Assembly: GCA_023053575.1 (NCBI GenBank)
Contig: JAKZAP010000020.1
Location: forward strand, 15,123,998-15,187,997
From: Branchinecta lynchi
Taxonomy: Eukaryota; Arthropoda; Branchiopoda; Anostraca; Branchinectidae
Direction of reading: 5' to 3'
Length of the DNA stretch: 64,000 bases
The notes under the pieces were generated by a model that did no database searches, had not been told where the DNA came from, and saw nothing but the letters and a program-made list of their open reading frames with translations. Positions within the stretch are counted from its first letter, which is position 1. Every line of letters begins with the position of its first letter. Below, piece by piece: positions 1-11,181 of this stretch. Position numbers and translations under genes: made by a program.

Positions 1-345
1 CGCGACGTACATAGTGACTTCGATTGGCTGAGGAGCCAACCACGGAGCCAAACTATGATTTGATTGTCCCTATGGCGTTTTATAAATGTAAACCCGCTCG
101 GCTCTGTATATATATTAAAATATATCTTCACCGATAGGAATAAACTATAACTTTTCGTTTTCTGAGGTAAAATGAATCAGATGAAGGTGACGTCACGCCT
201 TTATGCAATACTCTATCTGACTAAGTCCAAAACACGCCAGTGATTCTCAGGAAGAAGGAGTAAACGTCTCCGTAACGAGTCAAACACAACGACTCAAATG
301 CTGACTCAGCGCAGCTTTGACACCGTTTCTTCCTTTCTTCCGCAG

Positions 346-475
346 GTATCCGGAGATTCTGTATGGGCAGGGAGAGATAGTCATCAAGAGAATTGCGATA
401 CAGCTTAGTTTAGACAAAAATTGTCCATCGATGTTCACGAAAGCCAAAGAACCAAGGAACACACTTCAAGACTAA
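346..475 (+). CDS. Terminal coding exon of an unrecognised plus-strand gene
   Basis: The sequence shows a textbook splice acceptor, a pyrimidine-rich run (ccgtttcttcctttcttc) ending in CAG at 343-345. It is followed by one base that completes a split codon and 42 sense codons to a TAA at 473-475. The encoded tail begins YPEILYGQGEIVIKRI and ends PRNTLQD; it is mixed hydrophobic and charged with no low-complexity bias. An AATAAA lies at 482-487, so the 3' UTR would be very short. A foldback element begins at 497, immediately after the probable poly(A) signal. Earlier exons would lie upstream of the window. I do not recognise the protein family. The splice signal, open frame and poly(A) signal all agree; the function is unknown. 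Confidence 0.6.
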
Positions 476-481
476 AGCAGA

Positions 482-487
482 AATAAA
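482..487 (+). other. Possible poly(A) signal AATAAA
   Basis: AATAAA lies 7 bases after the TAA stop of the exon at 346-475. The cleavage site would fall near the left edge of the foldback element starting at 497. Confidence 0.4.
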
Positions 488-496
488 CAAAACAAA

Positions 497-793
497 TGGC
501 CATATTACAGTTCAGCGCTCGAAGTGGACTAGTTTCTGTTAGTCCCCCATTGCCTCATAACCAACACTTGCGTAGACATAGTAAAAAGTCGGATCCAGAG
601 GGTAGTCGGTCACTTTCACTCTCTGCTGCTGAGATGTATGCAAAACCTCCATTACCTGGGACACAGATGACAGGTTTTCCACTCACTAACCTGTGGATCT
701 ATTTTACTATGTCTGATCCAAGTGTTGACGGTGAGGCATAGGGGGATTAACAGAAACTAATCAGCTTGGAAGCGCTGAACGGGAATATGGCCA
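497..793. mobile_element. Foldback MITE with about 95-bp inverted arms
   Basis: Both ends start with TGGCCATATT and continue as imperfect inverted arms of roughly 95 bp, including TTCAGCGCT, AGTTTCTGTTA, CCAACACTTG and AGACATAGTAAAA. The centre is a short unique loop. The open frame that crosses the element is a by-product of it and is not called as a gene. Confidence 0.7.
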
Positions 794-799
794 ATTTTG

Positions 800-1838
800 C
801 CCATACCTCTTCTTGGTTCATTTTCTCGAGAGTTAAAGATGAGTTCTTCCGAGCAACGTCCAACTCAGGTAGTCGGGCTTGAAGGATAACATTTTCGTTT
901 GAGTAAGTATAGACGCTAAGCATACATTTTCCGCCGGATTCCTAAAAGAAAAATCCGATGAAGCGCACTCACTAGGTTTAACGTCCAGCTACACGAAAAA
1001 GTACTATTCCTTTATCCGAGACTGGGCTTCGTCTGAACGAAAATGCTGCTCAGATTTGCCGAGAGGGTAAATCTTAATTTTTCCGTAGCGGATTTTGGAG
1101 AAAGTTAAAGATGGCTAATAAATTATCTTCGATTAAGAAACTGACGTGAGTAAATAATAATAAAAGTATAGTAAGAGAAAAGAAAGAAAAAGGCGAAGAA
1201 GGAATTTTAATAATAGGAAAAAGAAAGAGAATTCCGTAAGAGAACATTACCTATCTACAAAACTAACCTATAATAAATAACTCTCGTCCATTCATGCTTA
1301 ACATTACTGTTGAATCTCTTTATAAGCTGATTCAAAAGACGACAATTAAATTTATTTAAATTTAATAAATTTATTTATTAATAGTTATTTTTTTCTAGTA
1401 ACCTACTTGTGATAGAATCAGCACTGTTCGCATGAAAGGTTCTCGAATAGATCGTCTGATCGATGTTAAATTGCAACTATACCCGTCACTGCCGTCTTTA
1501 AACAGACTTGGGAGGGGGCTAGCTGATAGAAAATTCATATTTCTTAAAGCACAACTCTTACTAGAAATTATCTTTTCACGATGAAATCGCTAAAAAATAT
1601 CGGTTTTCGGAAATTTGAAGCTTTCCATGTCCTTATGATGATATGAGTTGTATTACCTTAAAAGCACAAGGGCCATGGCAATACAAACAAAAGGAAACAC
1701 AATGACGGACCTATTTCTAACTACCACTGAAACTACAAAAAATGATCTCTATGAATCATTGACAGCTTGAGGAATCTCCCCAGTTTCTTTATAGTAACAT
1801 AGCACTCACTGTAAAACATTTGCTTCATCCATTCCTTA
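800..1838. other. Stretch with no supported gene
   Basis: I see AT-rich intergenic or intronic DNA. The only coding-like hint is the short ATG-plus-donor piece at 1111-1145, listed separately. A related run, GTTAAAGATG, also occurs near 830, so the two may be local repeats. Confidence 0.4.
1111..1145 (+). CDS. Weak candidate first exon (ATG to donor)
   Basis: ATGG in a purine context opens a frame of 11 codons plus two bases (MANKLSSIKKL) that runs into a strong donor, AC followed by GTGAGTAAAT. Nothing upstream identifies a promoter, and no matching acceptor exon was found downstream. It is recorded because ATG, frame and donor agree, but a stretch this short can arise by chance. Confidence 0.2.
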
Positions 1839-1988
1839 TCACACTGATTTACTTACTTTAAATATTTCACTTCTCAAATCATTCAATTCCCTACAATCAC
1901 ACATAAAATGTCGCACACACTCATTCATATCTTCACACATCGGGTAGAAGTAAGGACCAATTCTCCCAATCGGCCTACCCTCGTTTAC
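1839..1988 (-). pseudogene. LINE ORF2 C-terminal zinc-finger remnant
   Basis: The minus strand is open for about 49 codons and reads PMCEDMNECVRHFMCDC followed by RELNDLR. This resembles the zinc-binding segment that ends many non-LTR reverse-transcriptase ORFs (C-P-x-C, then ET/EC-V-x-H-F, then C). The first cysteine of the CPxC pair reads as tyrosine (TAC in place of TGC). An in-frame stop precedes the segment. The family assignment rests on motif spacing only. Confidence 0.4.
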
Positions 1989-2149
1989 CTCCTCCTATCT
2001 CCCAGCGGTAAAATATCAGCACGCATACTAATTAATAATTTCAATTCCCCCCTATCTAAACCAGCTTTAAAGTTCAATGGGCACATCAAACTACCCCAAT
2101 CCCACTCTGTAACAACCTAGGAACAATGCTTACCCCCTAGATCAGCAGC

Positions 2150-2779
2150 TTTTTTAACAGTTACCTCTCTGTGATATTTCAAAGCGTAATTTTTTGGGCC
2201 AGTACATTCTCAATTTACTAGCTTGGACAAAGATAAAAGTGATGTTTCTTATAATACTTAGTAGATCTTTACTTTATGCATAAATCAGCTGGTATAGTTC
2301 AGATTTGAATAGGCTATTTGATTTTGAATGATTTTTGTAGCTATGCTATTTTTGATAAGCTTATTGCATATTCTGGTACATTTTATAAAGCAAGCTAATC
2401 AAGCTTCACAACACTATTCCACAAAGAAAAACCTTTATTAGGCACTTTAAGCCATGGAACTTCTGATGAAACAGTAGAACAATCAGGTAAACTGCATCTG
2501 CGGCTTGACCTTGGTGACATCTCAAATATATCCTTTTCTATCAAGCATTGCTGGGAGTTTCTGAATTTCCTGCCCCGATATCCCAGCTCCGAAGATTTGG
2601 ATCGCCGAAAGGCCAGAGAGGTAAAGACAAGGGATAACAAGAAAACGGTTGATTTTCGTAGCGCCTTTTAAATGAAGTTGGAAATGTTTATTTGTGAAGC
2701 GTTTGATACAAAGTAAAGCATTAGAAGTGTCCATTGCATTGTGCTTTAAAATAAACACATTCACCCCATGTCTTTTTTA
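2150..2779. other. No supported gene
   Basis: AT-rich DNA with overlapping short frames on the minus strand but no splice signals, domain motifs or repeat family that I can defend. Confidence 0.4.
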
Positions 2780-2930
2780 TGTGTGAAAGAGTTGTCGGCG
2801 GGCCTTGAGGTTTCCCGCGAAGTTTGCGCTGCTTCACTATCAAAACTCGGCTAGGCCGAAAAAGTACTAAAAGTCGTAGGTACAAAACGAAACAATGGTG
2901 AAAGGCGGTAATTTCAGAAGCTTATCATAC
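2780..2930 (-). repeat. Dispersed repeat family E, copy 1
   Basis: Read on the minus strand, this matches 13749-13946 and 57701-57903: AAGCTTCTGA, then a mixed pyrimidine tract, CCTACGACTTTTAG, and GACAACTCTTTCACAC. A fourth fragment lies at 22975-23052. It was probably a mobile element; I see no coding capacity. Confidence 0.6.
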
Positions 2931-3296
2931 GACACAAAAGCTAAGGATAATACAAACGGCAGAATAAGCCAGAGGGGTCCTTCAAAAGTTTTCAACAGCA
3001 GCTGGATCCAAGAACACAGAAAATTTTAACAACATAAAGGGAAAGTACAGACTATTGTCGCTGCAGGTTGTAGCACGGAGGGACTGCTGGACAGGCAATC
3101 TACTAGGGGTTGTTTGGGTAATAGAAGGAAGAAATATGGATGAGCAATATGGTTTTGTGTGGTCAACACCCCTCGCTATTACATCTATAAAAGCTGGGGG
3201 AGTGGAGGGGGGGGGATAGACAAGACACATCTCCCTCTCTTGCTCTTCTACTCTATACATCAAAGCTTTATGTCTGGCCATCCCATTTCCTGGGAC

Positions 3297-3314
3297 GGGG
3301 GGGGGGGGGGGGGG
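3297..3314. repeat. Poly(G) run of 18
   Basis: One of about fourteen G or C homopolymers of roughly nine or more bases in this window. Confidence 0.9.
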
Positions 3315-3559
3315 CTGACAAATAATGCATCATTCACGCCCCTAATAGCGAGGTTCCTTCGAAAAATATTGTCAGTTCAAAATCAGAATGAAAGGATAAA
3401 TTTTCGATGAACGGAAACGAAGGCGGTAAAGCCACAGGAAGCAAGGTGATGAATCTTTAAAGCGGACTGAAAGTCACTGTCAAGAGCTTTTGGAAACTCA
3501 TAGAAAGATTTTTGGAGAAGATATCCCTGTACTTCCTGGTACTCTGGAGTGCGCTTCCG

Positions 3560-3720
3560 CCCAATCTGCTAGAAGTTAAAAATTTATAAATAGAATTTAT
3601 AAAACCGCCCTGAGTTTGCCGGAATTGCAAACGAAATATCCGAAATTATATTTATCCCTCGCACACCATCTTAGAGAGATAGCTAGCTGATCACGAAAAA
3701 AAACCGAGAATCACGGTTTT
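3560..3720 (+). repeat. Dispersed repeat family V, copy 1
   Basis: Shares GAAATATCCGAAA, TTTATCCCTCGCACA and a following poly(A)-rich block with 13285-13400. Nature unknown. Confidence 0.5.
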
Positions 3721-3960
3721 CTATTTCTTTTAGTTCTCGACCTGGACCCATGTTCTGGCTTGCTTCCATATAGACTTGGGAGTTCAGAACTCTCGTCAGG
3801 GACCACTTTGTGCTGAAGCAGGCTCGAGGGGTCGTTTTTACGGCTCCATGCCACGGGTACTAAAAGAGGCGCCGACAAAATGTTCGGCATAGAAGCAACA
3901 ATGTTCATCGTGTTTAGCCTGAGAAATGACGAGGGGGCGTTTCATGCCTTCACAGAAAAG

Positions 3961-4735
3961 GCACAATTTGTGTCTGTGCAAAAACGGAAATTTTTATGCC
4001 TCTATTATTTTTACGCATGAAATAGAAGAAGGCACGCCAGAAAACGAGTCCTAAAACAAGACAAGACATAGACGCTGCGTGCCTCCTAGTGCAAAAATGC
4101 TTTCTTTTAGGCTTCATAGAGAGGGCACAAATTGCGTCTGTGCAAAAAACGAAAATTGTTTTATACCTCTGTTATTTTTACGCGCGAAATAAAAGAAGGC
4201 CCGCCAGAAAACGAGTCCTAAAACAAGGCATGGACGCTGCTTGCCTCCTAGTGCAAAAATGCTTTCTTTAGTCTTCATAGAGAGGGCACAAATTGCGTCT
4301 GTGCAAAAAACCAAAATGGTTTTATACCTCTACTATTTTTACGCGCGAAATAAAAGAAGTCACACCAGAAAACGAGTCTTAAAACAAGGCATGGACATTG
4401 CGCACCTCCTAGTGCAGAAATGCCTTATTTTTTCTAGTGCAGAAATGCCTTATTTTAGGCTTCAGAGAGAGGGCACAAATTGCGTCTGCACAAAAAAACG
4501 AAAATGGTTTTATGCCTCTGTTATTTTTTTACGCGAGAAACAAAAGAAGGCACGCCAGAAAACGAGTCCGAAAACAAGGCATAGACCTTGCGTACCCCTA
4601 GTGCAGAAATGCCTTCTTTTAGTATCCCATGCCTTCTTTTAGCATGCCGTGCTTTCTTTTAGTATGCCGTGCCTCTTTTTAGTTCTCCTGCCTCCTGCAA
4701 CATGTTGTACCATGCCGCACCTCTTTTTAGCCGTT
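3961..4735 (+). repeat. Tandem repeat with about 162-bp unit and 20-bp sub-repeats
   Basis: Four units begin at about 3961, 4125, 4286 and 4473 with GCACAAATTGCGTCTG. Each carries TTATTTTTACGCG, CGCCAGAAAACGAGTCC and TAGTGCAAAAATGC. The fourth unit is preceded by a duplicated 20-bp piece. The array decays into a 20-bp tandem (TGCCTTCTTTTAG-type units) at 4608-4735. Open frames here reflect the repeat. Confidence 0.85.
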
Positions 4736-4739
4736 CCCT

Positions 4740-5606
4740 AAGTGTGTGTACATTAGTCTATTATCTAATTTTCTGTCTGATAATTTTTGGGGAAGAAAAG
4801 CTTTGTTATTATTATTGCCCTGCAGAGCGAGACCCAGAATATATTTGTTTTGGACCTACAAGAACAGCTGTGCAGTGGACTAAACAAATGAAAACTACAA
4901 AAAATCATGAGGTTAAACATAGAAATAAAACATCATTCGATAGTAACAACTTTATAACGGAAATAACTGCTCGATTCTGCAGAGGGGATGCTTCTCGACT
5001 CACCCTTAGCCTTAGGGCGATAGCCTACTTCAGAGCGACGGTTTCTTACAGTAAAATCAAAATAATCATGCAGATTAAAATAAATATTCGAACCAAATGC
5101 GTAACGTTTGGACAAGTCCCACGCTAACTCGGTTCATTGAAGTCTTGGTCTTTATATTTATTGTGTAGATATGTTTTAGTTTCTTCTGTTTTCTTTTCTT
5201 TGTTTTTCTTTGTAAGTACTCCACTCTTCGCATTTATTTAGACATGACATTATCAGTCGGTTAGAACTATGAAAGAGACGTCCTGCCCATCTTACGTCCT
5301 AGTCGACTAAAAACATGAGGGTCTGTACTCCCTAAAGCTAGAAAATTACATCAGGACCATAGAATCGCTACATTAGCTTACTATGGTTTTGTGATGACGG
5401 TTTCATTTCTTTTCGTCGATAAGTGAAATTTGTGTCGCTTCACATTATTAAAATTCACGGGAAAATTTTTATGAAACAAATACCTTAATTTGGCAAAACA
5501 TAAAGTTAATATTCAGAACAGGTAGTCGCATAACTGGGAGAACCACGGGCCTATAGTATAAAGAAATGCCACTATTTTAACGTATGAACCTGTCTATGTC
5601 TTCTAG
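4740..5606. other. No convincing gene
   Basis: A 152-codon plus frame covers 4669-5127, but it starts inside the tandem array, has no splice signals or family motif, and its reverse complement is also open. I treat it as chance. Confidence 0.4.
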
Positions 5607-5797
5607 CTTCCACACGACTTCCCTCCCTCTCTTCAAATTCCCCCGAGGACCTGGACCTCTCTTCAGAACTTTCCTGTCCGAAAGTGATCGCTTCCAAATC
5701 GTCGCGCCGAGACCTTGAGGAAATCCGGGAATTTTTCCGCCTAAACTTCTTACTCCGTGGCTGTTCCCAGTTGGAGCATTATCTCCGAGGGGGGTAG
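5607..5797 (+). CDS. Candidate terminal exon, unrecognised
   Basis: A pyrimidine-rich acceptor (ctgtctatgtcttctag) precedes two bases that finish a codon and 62 sense codons to TAG. The product looks like real protein: a Ser/Glu-rich start (SSNSPEDLDLSSELS) and a helical tail (RRDLEEIREFFRLNFLLRG). The minus strand is also open across the same bases and reads a Gly/Arg-rich peptide, so strand is not settled. No domain is recognised and no partner exon was found. Confidence 0.35.
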
Positions 5798-6064
5798 ACA
5801 CTTTCTGAGTTGGGCATACACTCGCTAGCTTGCTCTTTTCATTAGTCTTCTTGTGGGACGAAGAAAAGACATCAAGCTCAGAAACAGTAAAGTAAGGTGG
5901 TGGAATTTATTCTCTGGCTAGAGGATTTTTACATTCCATTTGAGAGAGAGGGGTAGCCCACCTATGATAACGCAAGCCTGTCCGTCTGTACGTCTGTGAT
6001 ATAGTTTAAAAACGGAAATATATTGGTAGAGTAAAAAGGAGGATCGGTCCTTACTTCTGTCCTG

Positions 6065-6185
6065 TTGCGATGATGATGATCAAACTGTAGATCATTACAG
6101 TTTAACTGTAGATCACTACAGTTTAACTATAGATCAAACTCTAGATCATTACACTGTAGATCATTACAGTTTAACTGTATATCAA
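6065..6185. repeat. Short palindromic minisatellite
   Basis: Repeats of the type TGTAGATCATTACAGTTTAAC alternate in direct and near-palindromic register, about 21 bp per unit, with five to six degenerate copies. Each unit can pair with its neighbour. Confidence 0.75.
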
Positions 6186-6199
6186 ACTTGCGGAGCTTG

Positions 6200-7439
6200 C
6201 TAGGCAATTAACCCAGTCAAGTATCTGCCGGCCGACAGTGGCCTTTCTCGTTTGCTTTAATTTCTTCTTCTTTTTCTTTTGCGAAGTGTTTGTTTTGTTT
6301 CTTTTATTGCTACTCCGCTTTGATTTTTTGTAGCAGGTCAAAAATATATAATTGTTATTCCGTGTGCGAGTGTGGGGAATTGAAATGAATAGAGAAAGGA
6401 GGTATCTGAGGGGATATCATGAAGAATGGATGACAACGACGATGAGAGATGATATGTTTTTGTAAGTGTGAAAAAGCCTGGGCGTTACTTAAGACTTGAC
6501 GGAGCACAGAACGAGATTTTTAGACTAGGTGTATTTTGATATTGTTAAATATGTTAGTAACGAGTTGGTGTGTGTGAATGAGTAGAGACAGAGAGGGAAT
6601 ATAATGAAGAATGGATGGTAAGGAGATAAAGGATGAAAGACCACCCTTGGTTTTGCGTGTCTTGTCTATTGGTTCTAACCAGTAAATTCTTGCAATTTGC
6701 CGGGCTTTAGTTTCGATGGGGTTGACAACTTCAGCGTTTAGTCGTTAGCAACGAAGTGCTAGCGAACAAAGGTTGCTTAGCCACTTCGCACGTTGACTAG
6801 GCAACATAGATCTAGTTTTGTTTACTCAACTCTTTCCTGATAACAAGAACTTTACAACGGTATTTATTCCGTGCTAAGTGACACTATCTACAGAGCACAC
6901 TATTCTGCATGAAACAACTTCCATATATTACTGTGTAAGTTTTTTTTTTTACGGTTTTCGACCGGTTTTTGACGGAAAATTTGACGGATTTCTCGTTCGC
7001 AATATAGGATTTTTACTGATTTTTGGACTACAAGAACGGAAAACCTGCAATCACGAAGTGGAGACACTGGTTCATTCATTCATATCGTGGCTGCTCACTT
7101 TTGTCGCAAGGTGTAGATGTTCCATGTTCCTACGCATCCATGGCTACGGGCCTGGCCCCAATCTGCAGGGATTTGCCAGCGATATGTTTGCTCTGTTAGT
7201 CCTTGGCCAATCGTGGGATTTGTTCATTTAAAGGCACAGACTACGCAACTTTCGGCTATTCAGCAGACCTAGGGGGCTTAGATAAAGATACAGGGACTTA
7301 TTGTCGACAGGACCCCCCTTCTTTGTTATCTCGACCCCCTTCTTAGTGTTCCCAAAGCTAGCTGGCAGGCCCTTGCACCTTATGCACTGTAATTATGCAC
7401 TTATGCACTGTAAAAGTTTTCACCTTTGGCCGTGTTTCG
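6200..7439. other. No supported gene; diverged local duplication
   Basis: Segments near 6368-6440 and 6565-6640 share AATGAATAGAGA-type and ATGAAGAATGGATG strings, suggesting an old duplication. A cysteine-containing start (CECGE) near 6363 hints at another LINE zinc-finger scrap but is too weak to call. A 117-codon frame at 6878-7231 has no family features. Confidence 0.3.
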
Positions 7440-7497
7440 GCTATAGTATCGGGGTATTAGTCAAGAGGTCGTGCGTTCGATTCCTACTCCCGGCACA
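7440..7497 (+). repeat. Possible tRNA-derived SINE head (B-box-like)
   Basis: GGTCGTGCGTTCGATTCC matches a pol III B-box (GGTTCGANTCC type), and the upstream GGCTATAGTATCGGGGTATT could be a decayed A-box region. The acceptor-stem partner of CTCCCGGCA is missing, so it is not an intact tRNA gene. Confidence 0.3.
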
Positions 7498-7499
7498 CA

Positions 7500-8475
7500 A
7501 ACCTTTTGCTTTTTTTCTACTAACTCAAAAGTCGCATTCTCGGAAACTGCCCAGAAACTGCAATGGTCGTAACGAGAATTTTCCTTACTCTCAATTTCGA
7601 CTCAGGGTACATTCTTGATATGTCAGTTACCTCCCCGAGTCAAGTTTTCTGTGTGGACTTAAAACTTTTCACCTATACTAGAAAGGTGCTAACCCTTCGG
7701 AGAAGAGGACTTATAATTTGTCGTCAGACGCCACCATATTTTGCAAAAAAAAATTATTTACAGACGCTGCTTTAATATTCCTAGTTGGAAAATTCCGTCT
7801 TTGTTTCCATAGGTTGGTTTTCGGACTGGATGAGGGTAAAGGAATTGGGAAGGGGTTATGGACGGAGTAATAATGAAGTTTGTGTTGTTGGGGGGGGGGG
7901 GGTGAAGATTGAGATAAATTAAATGATTGGTTCAGGGGGAAAAGCAATTTGATATTTTCTCCATACAGTCCGTGTCAAAACCTGGAAAATACTACTCCTA
8001 ATCAAATCTTCAGATTTGCCATCCATACCAGCCTAGATTTCGAGCATGAAAAATTATTCTCGATATGACCAATTCCGAGAAAGAACAGAAATAAAACGGA
8101 GACGTTGAAAATCTTCGTAAGGATGAACTGATATTTTTCTGTTCTATTAAATAATCACAAATGTTACATTGCTTGCTATTCAGCATGCTGTGTATGCAAC
8201 GAGACGAAAACAAAACGAACGAAATTAAGAATCCGGGCGTCTTCAAAAAGCATCCGGGTAGTGAGCAATAAGGTTGGCCACTTAGGAATAGTAAGGTGAA
8301 GGAAGTGGATGTATGTGCGGCGTTTTCCGTATTTATGTCGCTTTATTGGAAAAAAAAGGTTGCTAGTATCAAGATCTATGCAGATGAGTTTGTTGAAAAC
8401 AGCAACGCAGCGCCCTCCGTAAAGTTTACCCAGAAAAGGGCTGAAATACGGCAACCTGAAGCCTATCAACCTGAA
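7500..8475. other. No supported gene
   Basis: AT-rich, with a poly(G) run at about 7891-7902. Frames on both strands between 8010 and 8526 lead into the LINE but carry no motif until about 8476. Confidence 0.4.
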
Positions 8476-9336
8476 GCTTTCCTTGACCTGATGAAGGCTT
8501 TTGATACAGTTGTGATACAATGTTAGCTGTACGGGATTAGACGCAAAACTCTCGATCTTCTAAGGATCTTCCTAAGGAACCAGACCCAGTATGTTCAGAT
8601 GAATGATATTCAATCTGGATTGTACCCCATCACATGCGGTGTTCCACAGGGTTCTGTTCTTGGCCCGATGCTTTTTCTGTTGTTTATTAATGACATGCCT
8701 AATTGCATCCCTAATTGTTGTTTTAGTGTTAATGAAATGACTATAAATCGTCGAAATGAGTATGTGCCATTATTTGCTGACGACACAGTTGCTCTCAGCA
8801 CTGTCAAGACAAAGGAATTACTTGAGTCGTCAATGAGGGATGGCATCGATAGGTTGAATTCATGGCTGAACGTAAATAAGCTTAAGATAAATCTTGCTAA
8901 GTCTAATTTTATCATATTTTCGAGATCTCCTGATTTTTATCCATAGTTTCGTGAAATCGTGACACAATGTGGAACTTTAAAGCGTATTCCTTACACAAAG
9001 TACCTGGGGGTTTATCTTGATGAGACTTAAGCCCCATGTTAAGTGTATAAGCAAAACCCTGTCACGTAATCTTGGTATAATGAGAAAGCTAAAGAATTTT
9101 TTCCCAGCTCCTATATTACGTCTTCTATATTTTTCCCTGATCCACCCTTACATTACTGTTGTACCGTTTGGCTCGGGACACTCTTCTATTATTCGGCCAG
9201 TACGGGTTATACAGAACAACGCTATTAGATTGCTCGCGGAAATTAAACCCGTGAATCAGCACGTGATATTTCTAAGCGGTTAAACGTATTACCAGCTTCT
9301 GGATTAAGGGAAACTGTATACGGTTCTGTTCATTTT

Positions 9337-9360
9337 TAATAATAATAATAATAATAATAT
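9337..9360. repeat. (AAT)n microsatellite inside the LINE
   Basis: About eight AAT units interrupt the region between the thumb and the HDHDTR segment. Confidence 0.85.
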
Positions 9361-9501
9361 AACTGCAGTAAAAAAGGCTTTCGCCTCTGTTAAGTTACAA
9401 ACTAGACAAAATCTTTCATGTTTTGAAGGTTTAGTTATTTTAAGGTCATCGATCCATGACCACGATACCCGAAATCCTGAACAGATAAGTATTCCCTTAG
9501 C

Positions 9502-10868
9502 CAGGGGCGTCGCAAGGGGGGGGGGGGGGTGCGGGGGGTGCAGCACCCCCCCACCTTTTTGAGATTCGGTACAATTTTGGACCGGAGGCCCAAAAGTTTA
9601 CTAAAATTGTTCGGTATTTTTTCGATAGCAGTTCGACATATTTACGGGAATTCGGTAGTTATACATAATCCTAATGTAAAAATCTCTTCGGTATAATGAT
9701 CGGGATTCGGTATAATTGCCAGTATTCGGTAGTTATCACGAATTTGGTGAGACAATTTACTGAAATCATTTGGTAATTTTTCGACGCGGGAACTATTCGG
9801 TATATTTATGGAGATTCCGTAGTTACACAGAATCCCGAATAAGCTATTGGTTCAAAATTATTCGGTATCATGATTAGGATTCGGTAATTTATTCAGTATA
9901 ATTTCCAGGATTAGGAAGTTAACCACGAATCCTGACTTTGTTCCAGTTTCGACGAAAGTATACCGAATAAGAATATTGTTCGGTAGTCTTTCGACACCAA
10001 AACAATTTGGTATAGTAGCCGGATTCGGTAGTTATACAGAATCCCGAAAATGCTATCGGTCTAAACTTATTCGGTATAATAACTGGGATTCGGTAATTTA
10101 TTCGTTATAACTGCCAGGAGTCGGAAGCTACCACGAACCTCAGAAGAGGTCGAGTGAAGCACTGGTCGCAGACAAAAGGGATCATCTATGATTACATCGA
10201 TAGTCCGTACTTTTATTTTGGATCCCCAAAAGAATATCCGATCATACATATTTCGTAAATTCCGCCAGCAGCACTTTTCACAATATTCTCTATTTTGTGA
10301 AAGGGCGCGTCATTTGACGGGGGTTTTAAGCCAGTTTTAGGATTGAGATTTCGAAAGATTAAAAGCTAGAATTTGTATGGAAATTAAATTTGGGAGGAAA
10401 AATAAATACAAAATTTCGCCTGCGGCGCTCACTTTATGTGATTATGGGTAGTATATTAACTAGACTATAGTTGCTGCTGTTGCCGGAACGTCGCTCCATC
10501 CGGTTTCTGGAACTTCTTAGAGTCTCGGTATTTAATCAACGGTAAATGATAGAATTTGTCAGAGAAGCAGTTAAATTTTAGCATACAGAAAAAAGGGATT
10601 TAAAAATTTTTCGCCTACGGCGCTCGGTTTAGTTTTCTATTGGCTATAATAGATACAAGCTGTTACTGCAATCATGCCCGGCAATATATTCTACATGTGG
10701 GCTTCGAAATTCATTCTGCCCTTTATTGTTATTCTTACTACGTAATAGTTTCTATTCCAGAATTTAAAGCTCGAATTCTTAGTTCTCGGATTCGGCAAAA
10801 TTTTTGAAAGATTCGGTAAAATTTTGGCTCTGCACCCCCTCACCGAAAATGCACTTGCGACGCCCCTG
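9502..10868. mobile_element. Non-autonomous hAT element, 1367 bp, perfect 8-bp TSD
   Basis: The termini are inverted copies of CAGGGGCGTCGCAAG, left complete and right as CTTGCGACGCCCCTG. Flanks at 9494-9501 and 10869-10876 are both CCCTTAGC, an exact 8-bp target duplication typical of hAT. The interior is non-coding, rich in TTCGGTA motifs on both strands and holds poly(G). Removing the element and one TSD rejoins the LINE reading frame (IPLA). No transposase motif is seen. Parts of the interior recur at 32285-32885. Confidence 0.92.
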
Positions 10869-11181
10869 CCCTTAGCTGCTACGTTTTCTCTGCTTCAGAG
10901 CGTGTTTAGAAGTTGGAACCAATTTGCTCAACAAAAAAAAAAATTCCTGATATTATTCCTTCATTTAAGCGTCAAATTAGACAGAACCTGTCTAAGTATG
11001 AATTTTGAGAAATGGTATTAGTTTTCATTATGCTGAGGTTGTTATTTATTATTTGTTGTTGGTGTTTTGAGGATGATTATTATCGCTATCCATTAGATAT
11101 TTTTTTGTGGTTTGGTTTGTGGTCTAGATTAGGACAACTGAAGTCGACTCTTTGTTAAGTTGTTGTTCTGCATTAATACAG

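Larger units (their letters stand above)
8476..11008 (+). pseudogene. LINE (CR1/L2/Jockey-type) reverse-transcriptase pseudogene, split by a hAT element
   Basis: RT motifs appear in order: FLDLMKAFDTV, an in-frame stop at 8524-8526, LYGIR, CGVPQGSVLGP with FLLFINDMP, the catalytic FADDT near 8776, LNVNKLKINLAKS, YLGVYLDE, then a frameshift near 9015 into FSLIHPYIT and QNNAIRLL. After another frame break the C-terminal motif HDHDTRNPEQIS is cut at codon level by the element at 9502-10868. It resumes as FRSWNQ and PSFKRQIRQNLSKYEF, with the stop at 11006-11008. Known of the family: these segments are the palm, thumb and C-terminal tail of ORF2. The copy is dead: 5'-truncated, stopped, frameshifted, and missing part of the palm between DTV and LYGIR. 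An (AAT)n run at about 9337-9360 also interrupts the coding region. Confidence 0.9.

Noticed and set aside
4669..5127. 152-codon plus frame
   Set aside because: Starts inside a tandem array, has no domain, and the opposite strand is also open.
9502..10868. A CRISPR-like array from the TTCGGTA repeats
   Set aside because: Spacing is irregular and repeats are short; it is the interior of a hAT element in animal DNA.
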